Source: Rubritalea profundi | GTDB taxonomy: Bacteria > Verrucomicrobiota > Verrucomicrobiia > Verrucomicrobiales > Akkermansiaceae | Direction of reading: 5' to 3' | Length of the DNA: 64,000 nt | NCBI RefSeq assembly: GCF_002954445.1 | Contig: NZ_MQWA01000001.1 | Location: 3,260,401 to 3,324,400, forward strand | Part shown: one piece after another, positions 1 through 7,984 of the stretch | Layout: each line of letters begins with the position of its first letter | Numbering within the stretch: position 1 is the first letter of the stretch | Notes under the pieces: model-generated | Seen by the model: the letters and a program-made list of their open reading frames with translations, nothing else | What the model was told of the DNA's origin: nothing | The model's database searches: none | Made by a program: the position numbers and the translations under genes

Positions 1-70
1 ATTAACTGAGTTAGTCTGTCTAATAGACGTAAGGATAAAAGCATAGTGATGAACTCATGATGGGTTAAAC

Positions 71-134
71 CTTCTGGTACTTCTTAAAGTCTCAGCCTGT
101 TCGAAGATGTCTTGGTAGACTTCGTTGCGGTCGG
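71..134 (-). pseudogene. Fragment of hsdR 3' end
   Basis: This 64-base stretch is nearly identical to the last codons of the full-length hsdR (compare 2133-2196), differing at only a few positions. The encoded C-terminal residues match the end of HsdR (VYQEIFEQAENFKKYQ type). No upstream hsdR sequence accompanies it. It is therefore a relic of a second hsdR copy about 2 kb beyond the end of the intact one. It lies between two copies of a GTCTGTCTAATAGA repeat, which hints at recombination between short repeats. Confidence 0.75.
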
Positions 135-250
135 TTTTAACTCAGTTAGTCTGTCTAATAGATCTAATAGTTTGTCTGTCTAATAGATCCATGCGAATTT
201 CTTGAGTCGCAAGACTGGAATGATCGGTCCCAAGGTTCAGGAATTCTTAA

Positions 251-355
251 TGGGAGTAGCGCGACCGTCTCGGTCGCTCCAGAAAAATCCCAGCATAGCT
301 GCTGACTCACAGCACTCAGACCTCACAAGAGAACATCCACCTACCATTCAGACTC
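251..355. repeat. REP-containing repeat, copy 1
   Basis: It begins with TGGGAGTAGC followed by the hairpin GCGACCG-TCT-CGGTCGC and ends its palindromic part with TCCCAG. The following 60 or so bases (CTCACAGCACTCAGACCTCAC and on) are similar to those after copy 2 at 571-675. The GGAG/GTAG box next to a hairpin is the layout known for REP sequences recognised by RAYT transposases, and it matches the borders of the elements inside hsdR, hsdM and hsdS. Confidence 0.6.
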
Positions 356-570
356 ATATAGACTGTCACATGGTGTCATTACGATGCTGATGAGGAGCTT
401 TTATCTCAGATGTTCTGTATCTAATTCTGCCGCGTTGTATCTATCTAAATAATGGTTCTAGAATGGCTATTGATTAACATTCTGATAGTTAGGCGTGAGG
501 ATTTGTGCCGCTAGATGACCTGCGCAAGTGGGGGAGTACACAATATTTGCGCAATGCGACAGTCTCTCCA

Positions 571-675
571 CGTAACGCGACCGTCTCGATCGCTCAAAAT
601 TCTCCCAGCCAAGCCACTGCCTCACAGCGCTAAGACCTCACCAGTGAACTATTGTCTGCCATTCATGCCTATCAC
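571..675. repeat. REP-containing repeat, copy 2
   Basis: Diverged second copy of the repeat at 251-355. It has the same GCGACCGTCTCG hairpin core, here with one changed base in the distal arm, and ends its palindromic part with CTCCCAG. The downstream stretch (CTCACAGCGCTAAGACCTCAC) aligns with copy 1. No coding role is visible. Confidence 0.55.
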
Positions 676-830
676 TCCAGACAATTCTGAGTGCTATAAT
701 AGACCCAAGTACAGTTTTTAAGATCTCTTATGGATAATAGTTTTTTCCATGGTTGAGTTTATATTGTCTGACCAATAGATTCATATGACCAATAGATTCC
801 AATATGCAAGGGCCGTGCCTCTCCCTAGCC

Positions 831-1940
831 TCACTTGCCATTCAACTCGCTGGTGCGGTCCTTGACGGAGAAACCGCTCTCCATCTTGATGATCTTCGGA
901 GCCTTCAGTCCTGCGACAGCCTTACGGACGTCGACCGACTCCACCCCTTGGGTCTGGTAGGTCTTGTAGTAGTAGACCTTGTTGGCCGTGTCACCGACTG
1001 AGGTCCAGAGAGTGTAGTCAGTGAGGTCCTTGTGGGCGGGATTGCGTATGGCTCCTTTCGGAATGTCAAACACATTCAAGATGTGGAAGGCCTGGAAGAC
1101 GCCATCCTTTGCTGTCTTTGAGGGCAGAGCGGTATTGGCGAAGGCCACGGCGCGCACGAACCGGGTCGGCGAGGAGAGATCTCCGGGAAGGCCTACCATT
1201 CCAGTGCCTTCACCGAACGGAGTCAGCTTCAGGGATCCGACCTCAATCGTTTCCTTGTTGAAGGGGGTCAGACCGACGTAGTTGCGCAAATTTGTCAGGT
1301 GCCAGTCGTAAGTCGGCGTGTTGGTCACTGCGTTGACCGTGTTTTTGTGTACCGTGAGGCCCTCGGCGGTATACTCAATGACCACCGAGGCTCCGGTGGC
1401 GTCGCTAACCGCGTAATGGAAGGGGGCGAAGCCATCGATTTCCTTCACGTAAGACCCGACGACCTCAATTTTCTTCAATCCGGCCACCACTTCCTCGACC
1501 GTAGCAAACTGCCCGAGCATCCAGTTACCTAGTTCCTCACTCGACACGGCTTTGCCTCGGTTTGCGTCGGAAGCCTCACCGAAGACGGCGTGCCCCGCAA
1601 AGTAGAAAGCTCCGTAATAGAGCCCTGCCTCGTTGAGACCATCGAACACAATCGGCATGTCCAGCCCGTTGGCGCCAAGAAATCCATACTTCGCCTCGTA
1701 GGTGAAACCCTCGTGTTCGGGGTCGAGACCCAAGGTGGTCATCTTAGTTCCAGGCGGCACGACCAAAATGTTGGATTTGATGTCGAAGCCGAACTCCATC
1801 GTGCGCGCGGCAAGCACAACGCCATCCAGACATCTAAGGATGATCCCGGTGCAGGCTTGTGTTGGGCTGGTATTCGCTAGGAGGGCTACTAAAAGGCCAG
1901 CCAATGGTGGTGCTGGAAGGAAGGAAGATAATTTAACCAT
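831..1940 (-). CDS. Choloylglycine hydrolase-family (linear amide C-N hydrolase) secreted protein
   Basis: A protein of 369 residues when started at the ATG ending at 1940; the open frame continues upstream, but this start places a classic signal peptide first. A hydrophobic segment (residues 10-24) ends in TQA followed by Cys30, and in this N-terminal nucleophile family the cysteine exposed by processing is catalytic. Arg46 lies 16 residues after it, the same spacing as Cys2 to Arg18 of bile salt hydrolases. The family cleaves amide bonds of bile salts, penicillin V, acyl-homoserine lactones or N-acyl ethanolamines; the substrate here cannot be told. It is predicted to be exported. It is separated from hsdR by a hairpin-bearing gap and seems unrelated to the defence genes. 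Confidence 0.8.
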   Translation of the reverse strand: MVKLSSFLPAPPLAGLLVALLANTSPTQACTGIILRCLDGVVLAARTMEFGFDIKSNILVVPPGTKMTTLGLDPEHEGFTYEAKYGFLGANGLDMPIVFDGLNEAGLYYGAFYFAGHAVFGEASDANRGKAVSSEELGNWMLGQFATVEEVVAGLKKIEVVGSYVKEIDGFAPFHYAVSDATGASVVIEYTAEGLTVHKNTVNAVTNTPTYDWHLTNLRNYVGLTPFNKETIEVGSLKLTPFGEGTGMVGLPGDLSSPTRFVRAVAFANTALPSKTAKDGVFQAFHILNVFDIPKGAIRNPAHKDLTDYTLWTSVGDTANKVYYYKTYQTQGVESVDVRKAVAGLKAPKIIKMESGFSVKDRTSELNGK

Positions 1941-1996
1941 ATGCTCTTTTGAATACCTGAGTGATATGAATAGGGCAAGTTTTTTTCCAAATCTTC

Positions 1997-2022
1997 CTAC
2001 CGGCCACAATCTTGGCCGGTAG
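1997..2022. terminator. Hairpin between hsdR and the hydrolase
   Basis: Perfect inverted repeat CTACCGGCC / GGCCGGTAG with an 8-base loop, in the gap downstream of hsdR and upstream of the hydrolase. Read on the minus strand it is not followed by a T run, so it is a weak terminator candidate or another palindromic repeat. Confidence 0.35.
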
Positions 2023-2124
2023 ATGCGAAATCCCGTTGCCGGGCGGAGAGTCCCGCAGTTTCAGCATTCTCTTCTTGCTACAAAGATCCACATTTCAATA
2101 CTCGTTCTGCGACGCTGACATCTT

Positions 2125-5100
2125 TTAGGAACTCTGGTACTTCTTAAAGTTTTCTGCCTGTTCGAAGATCTCTTGGTAGACTTCGTTGCGGTCGACGGGG
2201 GGATAGCCGTTTTCGGCTAGGGCGATGATGAGGTTCACCTTGAGGGCGGCTTTGATGTCGGCTCGGTTGTTCCAGTCGGGGAACTTGGCTTGATCGTCTA
2301 CGATGGCTTTTACCTTTTTAGCTAGGTCGATGAGTTTGTCTTCTGGGTACTGGAACTTGTACTTGATCGCGAGGGCTTTGAGAATGTCGTAGAACGCCTT
2401 TTCTTCGAAGTCGATGCCGTCTGGCATGTCATCCTGATTGCACTCATTAGCAAGGTCTTGGAACATCTTGAGCATCTCTTCGGTGAGGTCGTCGATGCCA
2501 TCAGCGGTCCAGGCTTCGTTCTCTTTGCGCTCGTTGTACTTCTCGACCAGTTGGTTGAACTTCTGGGAGAAATCGACTCCCTTCATCTTGTTCACCTTCT
2601 TCAGCTCCGAGATCGCCTTCTTCAGCATCTGCTGCAGTAGCTTGGCCTTGGTGTTGGGGAGCTTAATGTTTGAGAGCTTGGTGAGGTAGTCTTCATCGAA
2701 TATGTCGATCTCGCTGGCTTGCTCGTCACCGAGCTTGAAGATCTCTTCGACTCCATCGCTCTTGATTGCTTCCTCTATCATCTCGCGCACCTTGCTGTTC
2801 ATCTGCGCCGTGTCTGGTGCGTCGCCTTTGGTGAGCTTGGCTATGATGGTGCGCACAGCGAGGTAGAAGTGGATCTTGTCGCGTTCGAGTTCAGTGATCT
2901 CCTCAGCGCCACAGCAGACATCGTAGGCGGCTTTGAGGCGCTTCATGATCTGCATGAATCGGTGTTCGATCTTGTCGGTGATCTGAGCGAACTCAGAGGC
3001 CTTGTTGAGGCACTCTAACTGCATCACCGAGTCACCCGTGAAATACGGGGAGCTGTCGAAGGTATGAAACAACTTCGCGAGTAGGTCCAGGTGGTTGCGC
3101 ACCTCGGTGATCGAGAGCTGCACGTCCTCGAAGTTAGTAGCATCGGTCTTGGAATACATCGCCAGCGCCTGGTTCATCGCCGACTTGATGCCGAAGTAAT
3201 CCACCACCAGCCCCTTGTCCTTACCTTCGAACTTCCGGTTCACCCGGGAGATCGTCTGGATCAGGTTGTGCTTCTGCAGTGGCTTGTCGATGTAGATGGT
3301 ATCGAGGAAGGGGACATCGAAGCCGGTCAGCCACATGTCCACCACGATGGCGACCTTGAAGTTACTCTTCGCATTTTTGAACTGACCGTCGAGCATCTTG
3401 CGGTGGTCGGAGTTACCCAGAATATCGTAGAACTCTTTAGGGTCATCCTTGCCACGGGTCATTACCATCTTGATCTGGGAGGGATGAAGCTCCAGCTTCG
3501 TCCTTTCGCCTGCAGAGTGTCCCGTATAAAGCCTCGCAGTAGATTTTAAATCAAACCCCGCGGTTGAAGGGTTCTCTAAAATATACTTCACCGTATTATC
3601 AAAATGCTCCTCATTGCGAATAAACCTATCCCAATACTCATTTTGCCAGAATGATTTTTGTGCGGCAGGAATTCCGAGTTTCAATCTACGATTGTGCTGT
3701 AGTGCCCACTTGCCAGTGAAGGATTTCCAAGACTGCACGATTTTTGATATTTCATCCTTAGCATGGATCAACACATGCACATGGTTAGGCATGATACTCC
3801 ATGCGAGGAGGTCATATTTTTCACCTTTGTGATGTAGCAGGGCATCCATCATGCACTCTGCCATCTCAGGATTTGAGAGAGCACAGCAACCTGCTCCTTG
3901 ATCTAGGTAGTATTGTTGTCTTTTGCGAAGTTCGAGTGGCCTTTTGTCTTCAGGGAAAGCTAGCAAATCGGATTTTATCTTATCGAGAACCTCTTTAGGC
4001 ATGCTGTCACCTAGCCGGAAAGTGATGGATTGTATCAGTCCGTCTTTGTCTCGGTGGGGGAGGTTGCGCGTGTGCCATTCTTTTGATTCGCCGAATGATT
4101 TGGTTAGGGCTTCTGGGAGGGATGGAGCTCCAGCTCCGTCCATGAATTCGCGCATAGTAACGCAGCTGGAGCTACGTTCTCCCAGAAGCTGGATGATTTC
4201 TTTATAAAAGTGGTAGGCTATCTCGCGGCTGGAGCTGACAAACATCGCTTTGCCAATGACCGTTGAGCCCTCCGCCACACGCGTCTCGTAGTGGTCGACG
4301 AAGTCCTTCGCCAGCGCTTCGAGGCGGTCCTTGTCGCCAAGGATGCTCTTCATGCTCGCCATTGCCTTCTTGCTTTGCTCGACAGCATAGTCGCTAGAGC
4401 CGTTCTCTTCGCATTGCTGGTAGTAGGCTTCTATCTCCTTGAGCTTGGAGTTGTCGGCCAGCACCTTGGCGGCGCGGCCTTCGTAGACGATCCGCACCGT
4501 GATCTCGTCTTTGACGGATTCAGCCATGGTGTAGGAATCGACTACCTGACCAAATACTTCCAGAGTAGCGTCGATCGGGGTGCCGGTGAAGCCAACGTAG
4601 GTGGCGTTCGGCAATGAATTGTGCAGGTGCCAGGCAAAGCCGTAGGTCTTCTTCACCTCCGTCTCGGTGACAGTGAGCTTTTGGTCGAGATTGACCTGGC
4701 TGCGGTGGGCTTCGTCTGAAATACAGATCACGTTGTTGCGCTCGGTGAGCAGCTCGGCATCTTCGTTGAACTTGTGAATGGTAGTGAGCAGTACACCGCC
4801 ACTCTGGCGGCCTTTGAGCTTCTTTCTGAGATCATCACGGCTGGCCACGCTGCTGATGTCCGCATCGCCGATGTAGCCCTTACCATTGGTGAATTGATCC
4901 GACAGCTGGGTGTCGAGGTCGGTGCGGTCGGTGATCAGCACAATCGTCGGTGAGGCCAGCTCGATGCTTCTCATTAGCAGACGGCAAAGGAACAGCATGG
5001 TGTAGCTCTTACCACAGCCGGTTGCACCGAAATACGTGCCACCCTTACCATCTGGGATGGACGTAGCTCCTGCTGCGTCCTTATTCGAATTATTCAACGG

Positions 5101-6126
5101 AGCTGGAGCTCCATTGCTCCCAGGAGTCTTTCTATGCAATAGGATGTTTACGAACAGCTTCCTCGCCGCGTAGTATTGCGGGTAGCGGCAGACGATCTTT
5201 ACCTCTGCCTTCGTGGTGTCTGGAAAGTAGATGAAATTACGAATCACATCCAGCAAGCGGCGTCTATCGAATAGCCCATCGATCAAGGTGTGCAGCGAGT
5301 CGATCCCGTCTTTCTCGATCTGCTCATCGCCAGTGACCTTGCGCCACGGGTAGAAGAAATCATACTTGGAGAAGATCGATCCCATCTTCGAGTTCACCCC
5401 ATCGGAGATCACGCAGAAGGCATGGTACTTCATCAGCTCGGGGATGTCTCTGGCGTAGCGGGTGGCGAGTTGAACGTAGGCGTCGTGGATCGTCGCCTCC
5501 TCGCGGATCGCGCTCTTGAACTCAAACACCACCAGTGGAATGCCATTGATGTAGAGGATGCCATCGGGGATGCGCTTCTCTTCACCGACAATCTCTAGCT
5601 GGTTGACTAGTTTGAAGATGTTCTGGGAGAACGTAGCTCCAGCTGCGTTATAAATAGCCTCATCTTCAGCAACGATACAAGAAACCTCGCCGGGTTTCGG
5701 TGGGTTGTGGGCTGAGAGCTCAGAGTAATCGAGCAGCTGGATGTAGAGATCCTTCTTGGTGTGGTCCTCACGCTTCAGTTGGAATCCATCACAAACCAGC
5801 TTCATGATCGCCTTGTTACTGCCGTAGAGGTCAGCCGCAGGATAACTTTCTAACTGTGAGATGATGGCGTTGACTTCACCTTCGCTGATACCTTCAGAGG
5901 CGTATTGTTTCGAGAGGTATTTACGCAGGTCGTCCTTGATGAGTACTCCTGGGAGTGACGTAGCTCCAGCTGCGTCCTTATGCGAATCGTTCAACGGAGC
6001 AGGAGCTCCATTGCTCCCAGAGCGCGTGAGCGTGTCGCCCGTCACATGCGGGAAACCTTGTTCGCCAAGCAGCGCAATGATCGCTTGTTCGAGTTTCGCT
6101 TCGGTGAATTTTGAATGCTGAGTCAT
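2125..6126 (-). CDS. hsdR: Type I restriction endonuclease subunit R with in-frame REP peptides and an inserted RAYT domain
   Basis: The restriction and DNA-translocation subunit of a type I R-M system, 1333 residues. About 1030 is usual for this family, and the excess matches four inserted segments. An N-terminal PD-(D/E)xK nuclease is visible (Asp188, Glu202, Lys204 in PDG...FEFK). The SF2 motor carries Walker A GATGCGKS (Lys373) and DEAH (471-474), and resumes after the insert with IVVDMWLTGFDVP and QTISRVNR. REP-encoded peptides occupy residues 36-59, about 160-168 and about 335-359. Residues 648-884 are a complete RAYT transposase domain between the REIAYHFYKEIIQ and KMVMTRGKDDPKEF segments. 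All inserts keep the frame. Whether the subunit is active with 237 extra residues in its motor is unknown. The gene lies 15 bases after fic. Confidence 0.9.
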   Translation of the reverse strand: MTQHSKFTEAKLEQAIIALLGEQGFPHVTGDTLTRSGSNGAPAPLNDSHKDAAGATSLPGVLIKDDLRKYLSKQYASEGISEGEVNAIISQLESYPAADLYGSNKAIMKLVCDGFQLKREDHTKKDLYIQLLDYSELSAHNPPKPGEVSCIVAEDEAIYNAAGATFSQNIFKLVNQLEIVGEEKRIPDGILYINGIPLVVFEFKSAIREEATIHDAYVQLATRYARDIPELMKYHAFCVISDGVNSKMGSIFSKYDFFYPWRKVTGDEQIEKDGIDSLHTLIDGLFDRRRLLDVIRNFIYFPDTTKAEVKIVCRYPQYYAARKLFVNILLHRKTPGSNGAPAPLNNSNKDAAGATSIPDGKGGTYFGATGCGKSYTMLFLCRLLMRSIELASPTIVLITDRTDLDTQLSDQFTNGKGYIGDADISSVASRDDLRKKLKGRQSGGVLLTTIHKFNEDAELLTERNNVICISDEAHRSQVNLDQKLTVTETEVKKTYGFAWHLHNSLPNATYVGFTGTPIDATLEVFGQVVDSYTMAESVKDEITVRIVYEGRAAKVLADNSKLKEIEAYYQQCEENGSSDYAVEQSKKAMASMKSILGDKDRLEALAKDFVDHYETRVAEGSTVIGKAMFVSSSREIAYHFYKEIIQLLGERSSSCVTMREFMDGAGAPSLPEALTKSFGESKEWHTRNLPHRDKDGLIQSITFRLGDSMPKEVLDKIKSDLLAFPEDKRPLELRKRQQYYLDQGAGCCALSNPEMAECMMDALLHHKGEKYDLLAWSIMPNHVHVLIHAKDEISKIVQSWKSFTGKWALQHNRRLKLGIPAAQKSFWQNEYWDRFIRNEEHFDNTVKYILENPSTAGFDLKSTARLYTGHSAGERTKLELHPSQIKMVMTRGKDDPKEFYDILGNSDHRKMLDGQFKNAKSNFKVAIVVDMWLTGFDVPFLDTIYIDKPLQKHNLIQTISRVNRKFEGKDKGLVVDYFGIKSAMNQALAMYSKTDATNFEDVQLSITEVRNHLDLLAKLFHTFDSSPYFTGDSVMQLECLNKASEFAQITDKIEHRFMQIMKRLKAAYDVCCGAEEITELERDKIHFYLAVRTIIAKLTKGDAPDTAQMNSKVREMIEEAIKSDGVEEIFKLGDEQASEIDIFDEDYLTKLSNIKLPNTKAKLLQQMLKKAISELKKVNKMKGVDFSQKFNQLVEKYNERKENEAWTADGIDDLTEEMLKMFQDLANECNQDDMPDGIDFEEKAFYDILKALAIKYKFQYPEDKLIDLAKKVKAIVDDQAKFPDWNNRADIKAALKVNLIIALAENGYPPVDRNEVYQEIFEQAENFKKYQSS
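3475..4185 (-). mobile_element. REP-RAYT-REP element inserted in frame in hsdR
   Basis: 711 bp bounded by CTGGGAG (3475-3481) and CTCCCAG (4179-4185), exactly 237 codons. A paired REP lies at 4113-4185 and a single REP at 3475-3503. The middle encodes a RAYT (REP-associated tyrosine transposase, IS200/IS605-like Y1 superfamily). The HUH motif is His782-Val783-His784 within MPNHVHVLIH, and the probable catalytic tyrosine is Tyr848 in YILENP, followed by a typical NPSTAG ending. The transposase has no stop of its own at its end and its reading frame is that of hsdR, so it is translated as part of HsdR. RAYTs are normally single-copy genes flanked by the REPs they mobilise. I know of none nested in frame in a host enzyme. 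Confidence 0.88.
5052..5123 (-). repeat. REP pair in hsdR before Walker A
   Basis: 72 bp, two inverted hairpins (GGACGTAGC / GCTGCGTCC type and GGAGCTGGAGCTCC type) with the CTCCCAG border. It is translated in frame as about residues 335-359 (GSNGAPAPLNNSNKDAAGATS), inserted between the HRKTP and DGKGGTYFGATGCGKS segments where relatives have only a short loop. The length is a multiple of three. Confidence 0.85.
5623..5649 (-). repeat. Single REP in hsdR near the nuclease domain
   Basis: A solo 27-bp REP (CTGGGAGAACGTAGCTCCAG and on) translated as NAAGATFSQ near residues 160-168, just before the IFKLVNQ segment that precedes the nuclease motif. It has one hairpin only, without the partner seen in the 72-bp copies. 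Confidence 0.75.
5949..6020 (-). repeat. REP pair in hsdR N-terminus
   Basis: 72 bp flanked by CTGGGAG and CTCCCAG, translated as residues 36-59 between GDTLTR and VLIKDDLRKYL. It is identical base for base to the copy in the truncated hsdR (7823-7894) and at the same codon position, so it was present before the 5' part of hsdR was duplicated. Confidence 0.88.
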
Positions 6127-6141
6127 ATGATAACTGAAGGG

Positions 6142-7242
6142 TTACTGAGTAGGGACATCTGATTCATTAAGAAGTAGCGCCAAAAAGTTTTTGTGAATGA
6201 ATAGTTTTTCTCTGCCTACTTTCTCTTCTTCAAGTATGCCTAGTTCGATAAGAGAATGAAGGTAAGTCGAGGCTGCTTGCCGCTTAGCCACACCCGCATC
6301 GACAAGGTCCTGAATGCGGCAGTAGGGTTGACTAAAGAGCACATCGAGAAGTTCTGCCGAATAGATTTTCGAGGCATTCTCTTTCAGCCATGCTTTGGTG
6401 CTTCGTTTAAGATTACGGATTTCACTGATCTTATGGTTTGTCCACAGAGCTGCATCTTCGACAGTTTCTAGGATGTAGAGAATCCAGCTTTGCCAATCGC
6501 CTGCGCTGGTGACACGATTTAGGTTTTTATAATATTCAGCCTTTCGTTTGATGATACTACGGCTGTGATAGAGGATGGGTGTATCGAGTAAGCCTGCTGA
6601 AATGAGATAAAGTAGATTGATGATTCTTCCCGTTCTACCATTGCCATCGGTGAACGGGTGAATGGCTTCAAATTGATAATGTGAGACGGCCATGACTACC
6701 AATGGGTCGAGATCGCTGTCAGTGTCATGAATAAATCTCTCCCAGTTTGCCAACTTCTCGCGGAGTAGATCTTCGCCAACTGGTGGTGTGTAGATAGTCT
6801 CCCCAGTAAGGTCGTTTCGCAGCGTTGTGCCAGGCACTTGACGAATCTTCATTTCACAGTGCTTGATTTCACTGCAGATTTGTTCGGCGGTGTTGGTGCA
6901 GAGAGGTGTCGTCTCTAGGCTGCGATATCCTGCGTAGAGCGCGTGACGATAGTTCATCGCCTCTTTGGTCGCTGGGTCAAAGGTGGTGCCGGTCAGCGAA
7001 CTCTTGAATAGGCTGTCCGTGGTGGTGACGATGTTCTCAATCTCAGAACTAGCCTTGGCTTCCAGCAGGGGGAGAATGTTGATTAGTAGTGATCGATTCG
7101 GTAAAAAACCTGCAGCTTGATTGAGGTTTGCCAGTGCGGTTCTTGACTTAATACACTGTTTCAGCACGCGCACAGTTTCTAGCTCCTTTGCGGGAGGTAG
7201 AGGGGGGAGATCGTTGTAAGCTTGTGCGGGGTTCCAGGTCAT
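6142..7242 (-). CDS. fic: Fic-family protein adenylyltransferase with C-terminal winged helix
   Basis: 366 residues. Fic enzymes move AMP from ATP to target proteins. The full motif HPFTDGNGRTGR is at residues 195-206 with catalytic His195. An N-terminal inhibitory motif of the (S/T)xxxE(G/N) type is present as Ser65...Glu69-Asn70, which places it with self-inhibited class II Fic proteins such as SoFic. The C-terminus (about 285-355) looks like a winged helix-turn-helix, suggesting DNA binding and possibly autoregulation. It sits just upstream of hsdR and may be transcribed with it. Clustered TGTCGA motifs lie upstream. Fic genes embedded in type I R-M operons are common; their role there is not settled. 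Confidence 0.9.
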   Translation of the reverse strand: MTWNPAQAYNDLPPLPPAKELETVRVLKQCIKSRTALANLNQAAGFLPNRSLLINILPLLEAKASSEIENIVTTTDSLFKSSLTGTTFDPATKEAMNYRHALYAGYRSLETTPLCTNTAEQICSEIKHCEMKIRQVPGTTLRNDLTGETIYTPPVGEDLLREKLANWERFIHDTDSDLDPLVVMAVSHYQFEAIHPFTDGNGRTGRIINLLYLISAGLLDTPILYHSRSIIKRKAEYYKNLNRVTSAGDWQSWILYILETVEDAALWTNHKISEIRNLKRSTKAWLKENASKIYSAELLDVLFSQPYCRIQDLVDAGVAKRQAASTYLHSLIELGILEEEKVGREKLFIHKNFLALLLNESDVPTQ

Positions 7243-7260
7243 GATGATGAAAGTTGATTT

Positions 7261-7343
7261 TATCGACAGATTTAATCAATAGGTCGATGGCGTAAGCATG
7301 TCAATGAGACGTGTCGATATTTTTGTGTAATGTCGACACATCT
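7261..7343. promoter_or_regulatory. Clustered TGTCGA inverted repeats upstream of fic
   Basis: The gap upstream of fic contains several related hexamers: ATCGACAG (7262), GGTCGATG (7282), GTGTCGATA (7311) and TGTCGACACA (7331). The last two form an imperfect inverted repeat, AGACGTGTCGATA against TGTCGACACATCT. This looks like an operator, possibly for the winged helix of the adjacent Fic protein. That link is inference. Confidence 0.4.
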
Positions 7344-7548
7344 CATGAATATGTCTCTAAAAAGCGTTTTTGGCGACAAATCGAGCATCATTGCATTTGC
7401 CTCTTCCAATGTCTAAAAAATCAATCTTGGAAAATGACCACCCCCTATGGTTGCCATATATTCGCGCAGGTGTTTTGTTTTCAATGGATTGCATGACTAT
7501 TTGTTAGCGTATTTTTTCACAAGTTGCAGGGTCTTTTTGTGAAGAGTT

Positions 7549-7620
7549 CTGGGAGGATGGAGCTCCAGCTCCGTTCTTGTTCTGATCGTTAATAACACAG
7601 CTGGAGCTACGTTCTCCCAG
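7549..7620 (-). repeat. REP pair at the hsdR truncation point
   Basis: 72 bp from CTGGGAG to CTCCCAG with two inverted hairpins. It marks the precise point where the truncated hsdR loses similarity to the full copy. Translated in a different frame from the other REPs (WENVAPA). It probably served as a recombination or insertion site. Confidence 0.8.
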
Positions 7621-7822
7621 AGGTCCTTCTTGGTGTGGTCTTCGCGCTTCAGTTGGAATCCATCGCACACCAGCTTCATGATCGCCTTGTTGCTGCCGTA
7701 TAGGTCAGCCGCAGGATAACTTTCTAACTGTGAGATTATAGCGGTGATTTCACCCTCGGTGATGCCGTCAGCTGCGTATTGTTTCGAGAGGTATTTACGA
7801 AGGTCTTCCTTGATAAGAACTC

Positions 7823-7894
7823 CTGGGAGTGACGTAGCTCCAGCTGCGTCCTTATGCGAATCGTTCAACGGAGCAGGAGCTCCATTGCTCCCAG
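7823..7894 (-). repeat. REP pair in truncated hsdR
   Basis: 72 bp, identical to the REP in the N-terminus of full-length hsdR (5949-6020) and at the equivalent codon position. It is shared by descent through duplication of the hsdR 5' end. Confidence 0.88.
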
Positions 7895-7984
7895 AGCGCG
7901 TGAGCGTGCCGCCCGTTACATGCGGGAAACCTTGCTCGCCGAGTAGGGAGATGATCGCTTGTTCGAGTATCGCTTCGGTGAATT

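Larger units (their letters stand above)
1..830. other. Gene-poor leader region with repeats
   Basis: No convincing protein gene is visible here. The short open frames lack family resemblance and overlap repeats. The stretch holds an hsdR tail fragment, direct copies of a GTCTGTCTAATAGA motif (around 14-28, 148-162 and 174-188, with weaker CCAATAGATTC relatives near 770-800) and two copies of a roughly 100-bp REP-containing repeat. It looks like debris at the downstream edge of the defence island. Confidence 0.5.

Noticed and set aside
3475-4185. Intein in HsdR
   Set aside because: No N-terminal Cys/Ser block or C-terminal His-Asn splice motif is present. The insert has REP borders and RAYT motifs instead.
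2125-6126. Fusion of two HsdR proteins to explain the length of 1333 residues
   Set aside because: The extra residues are accounted for by one RAYT domain and three REP peptides; nuclease and motor motifs each occur once.
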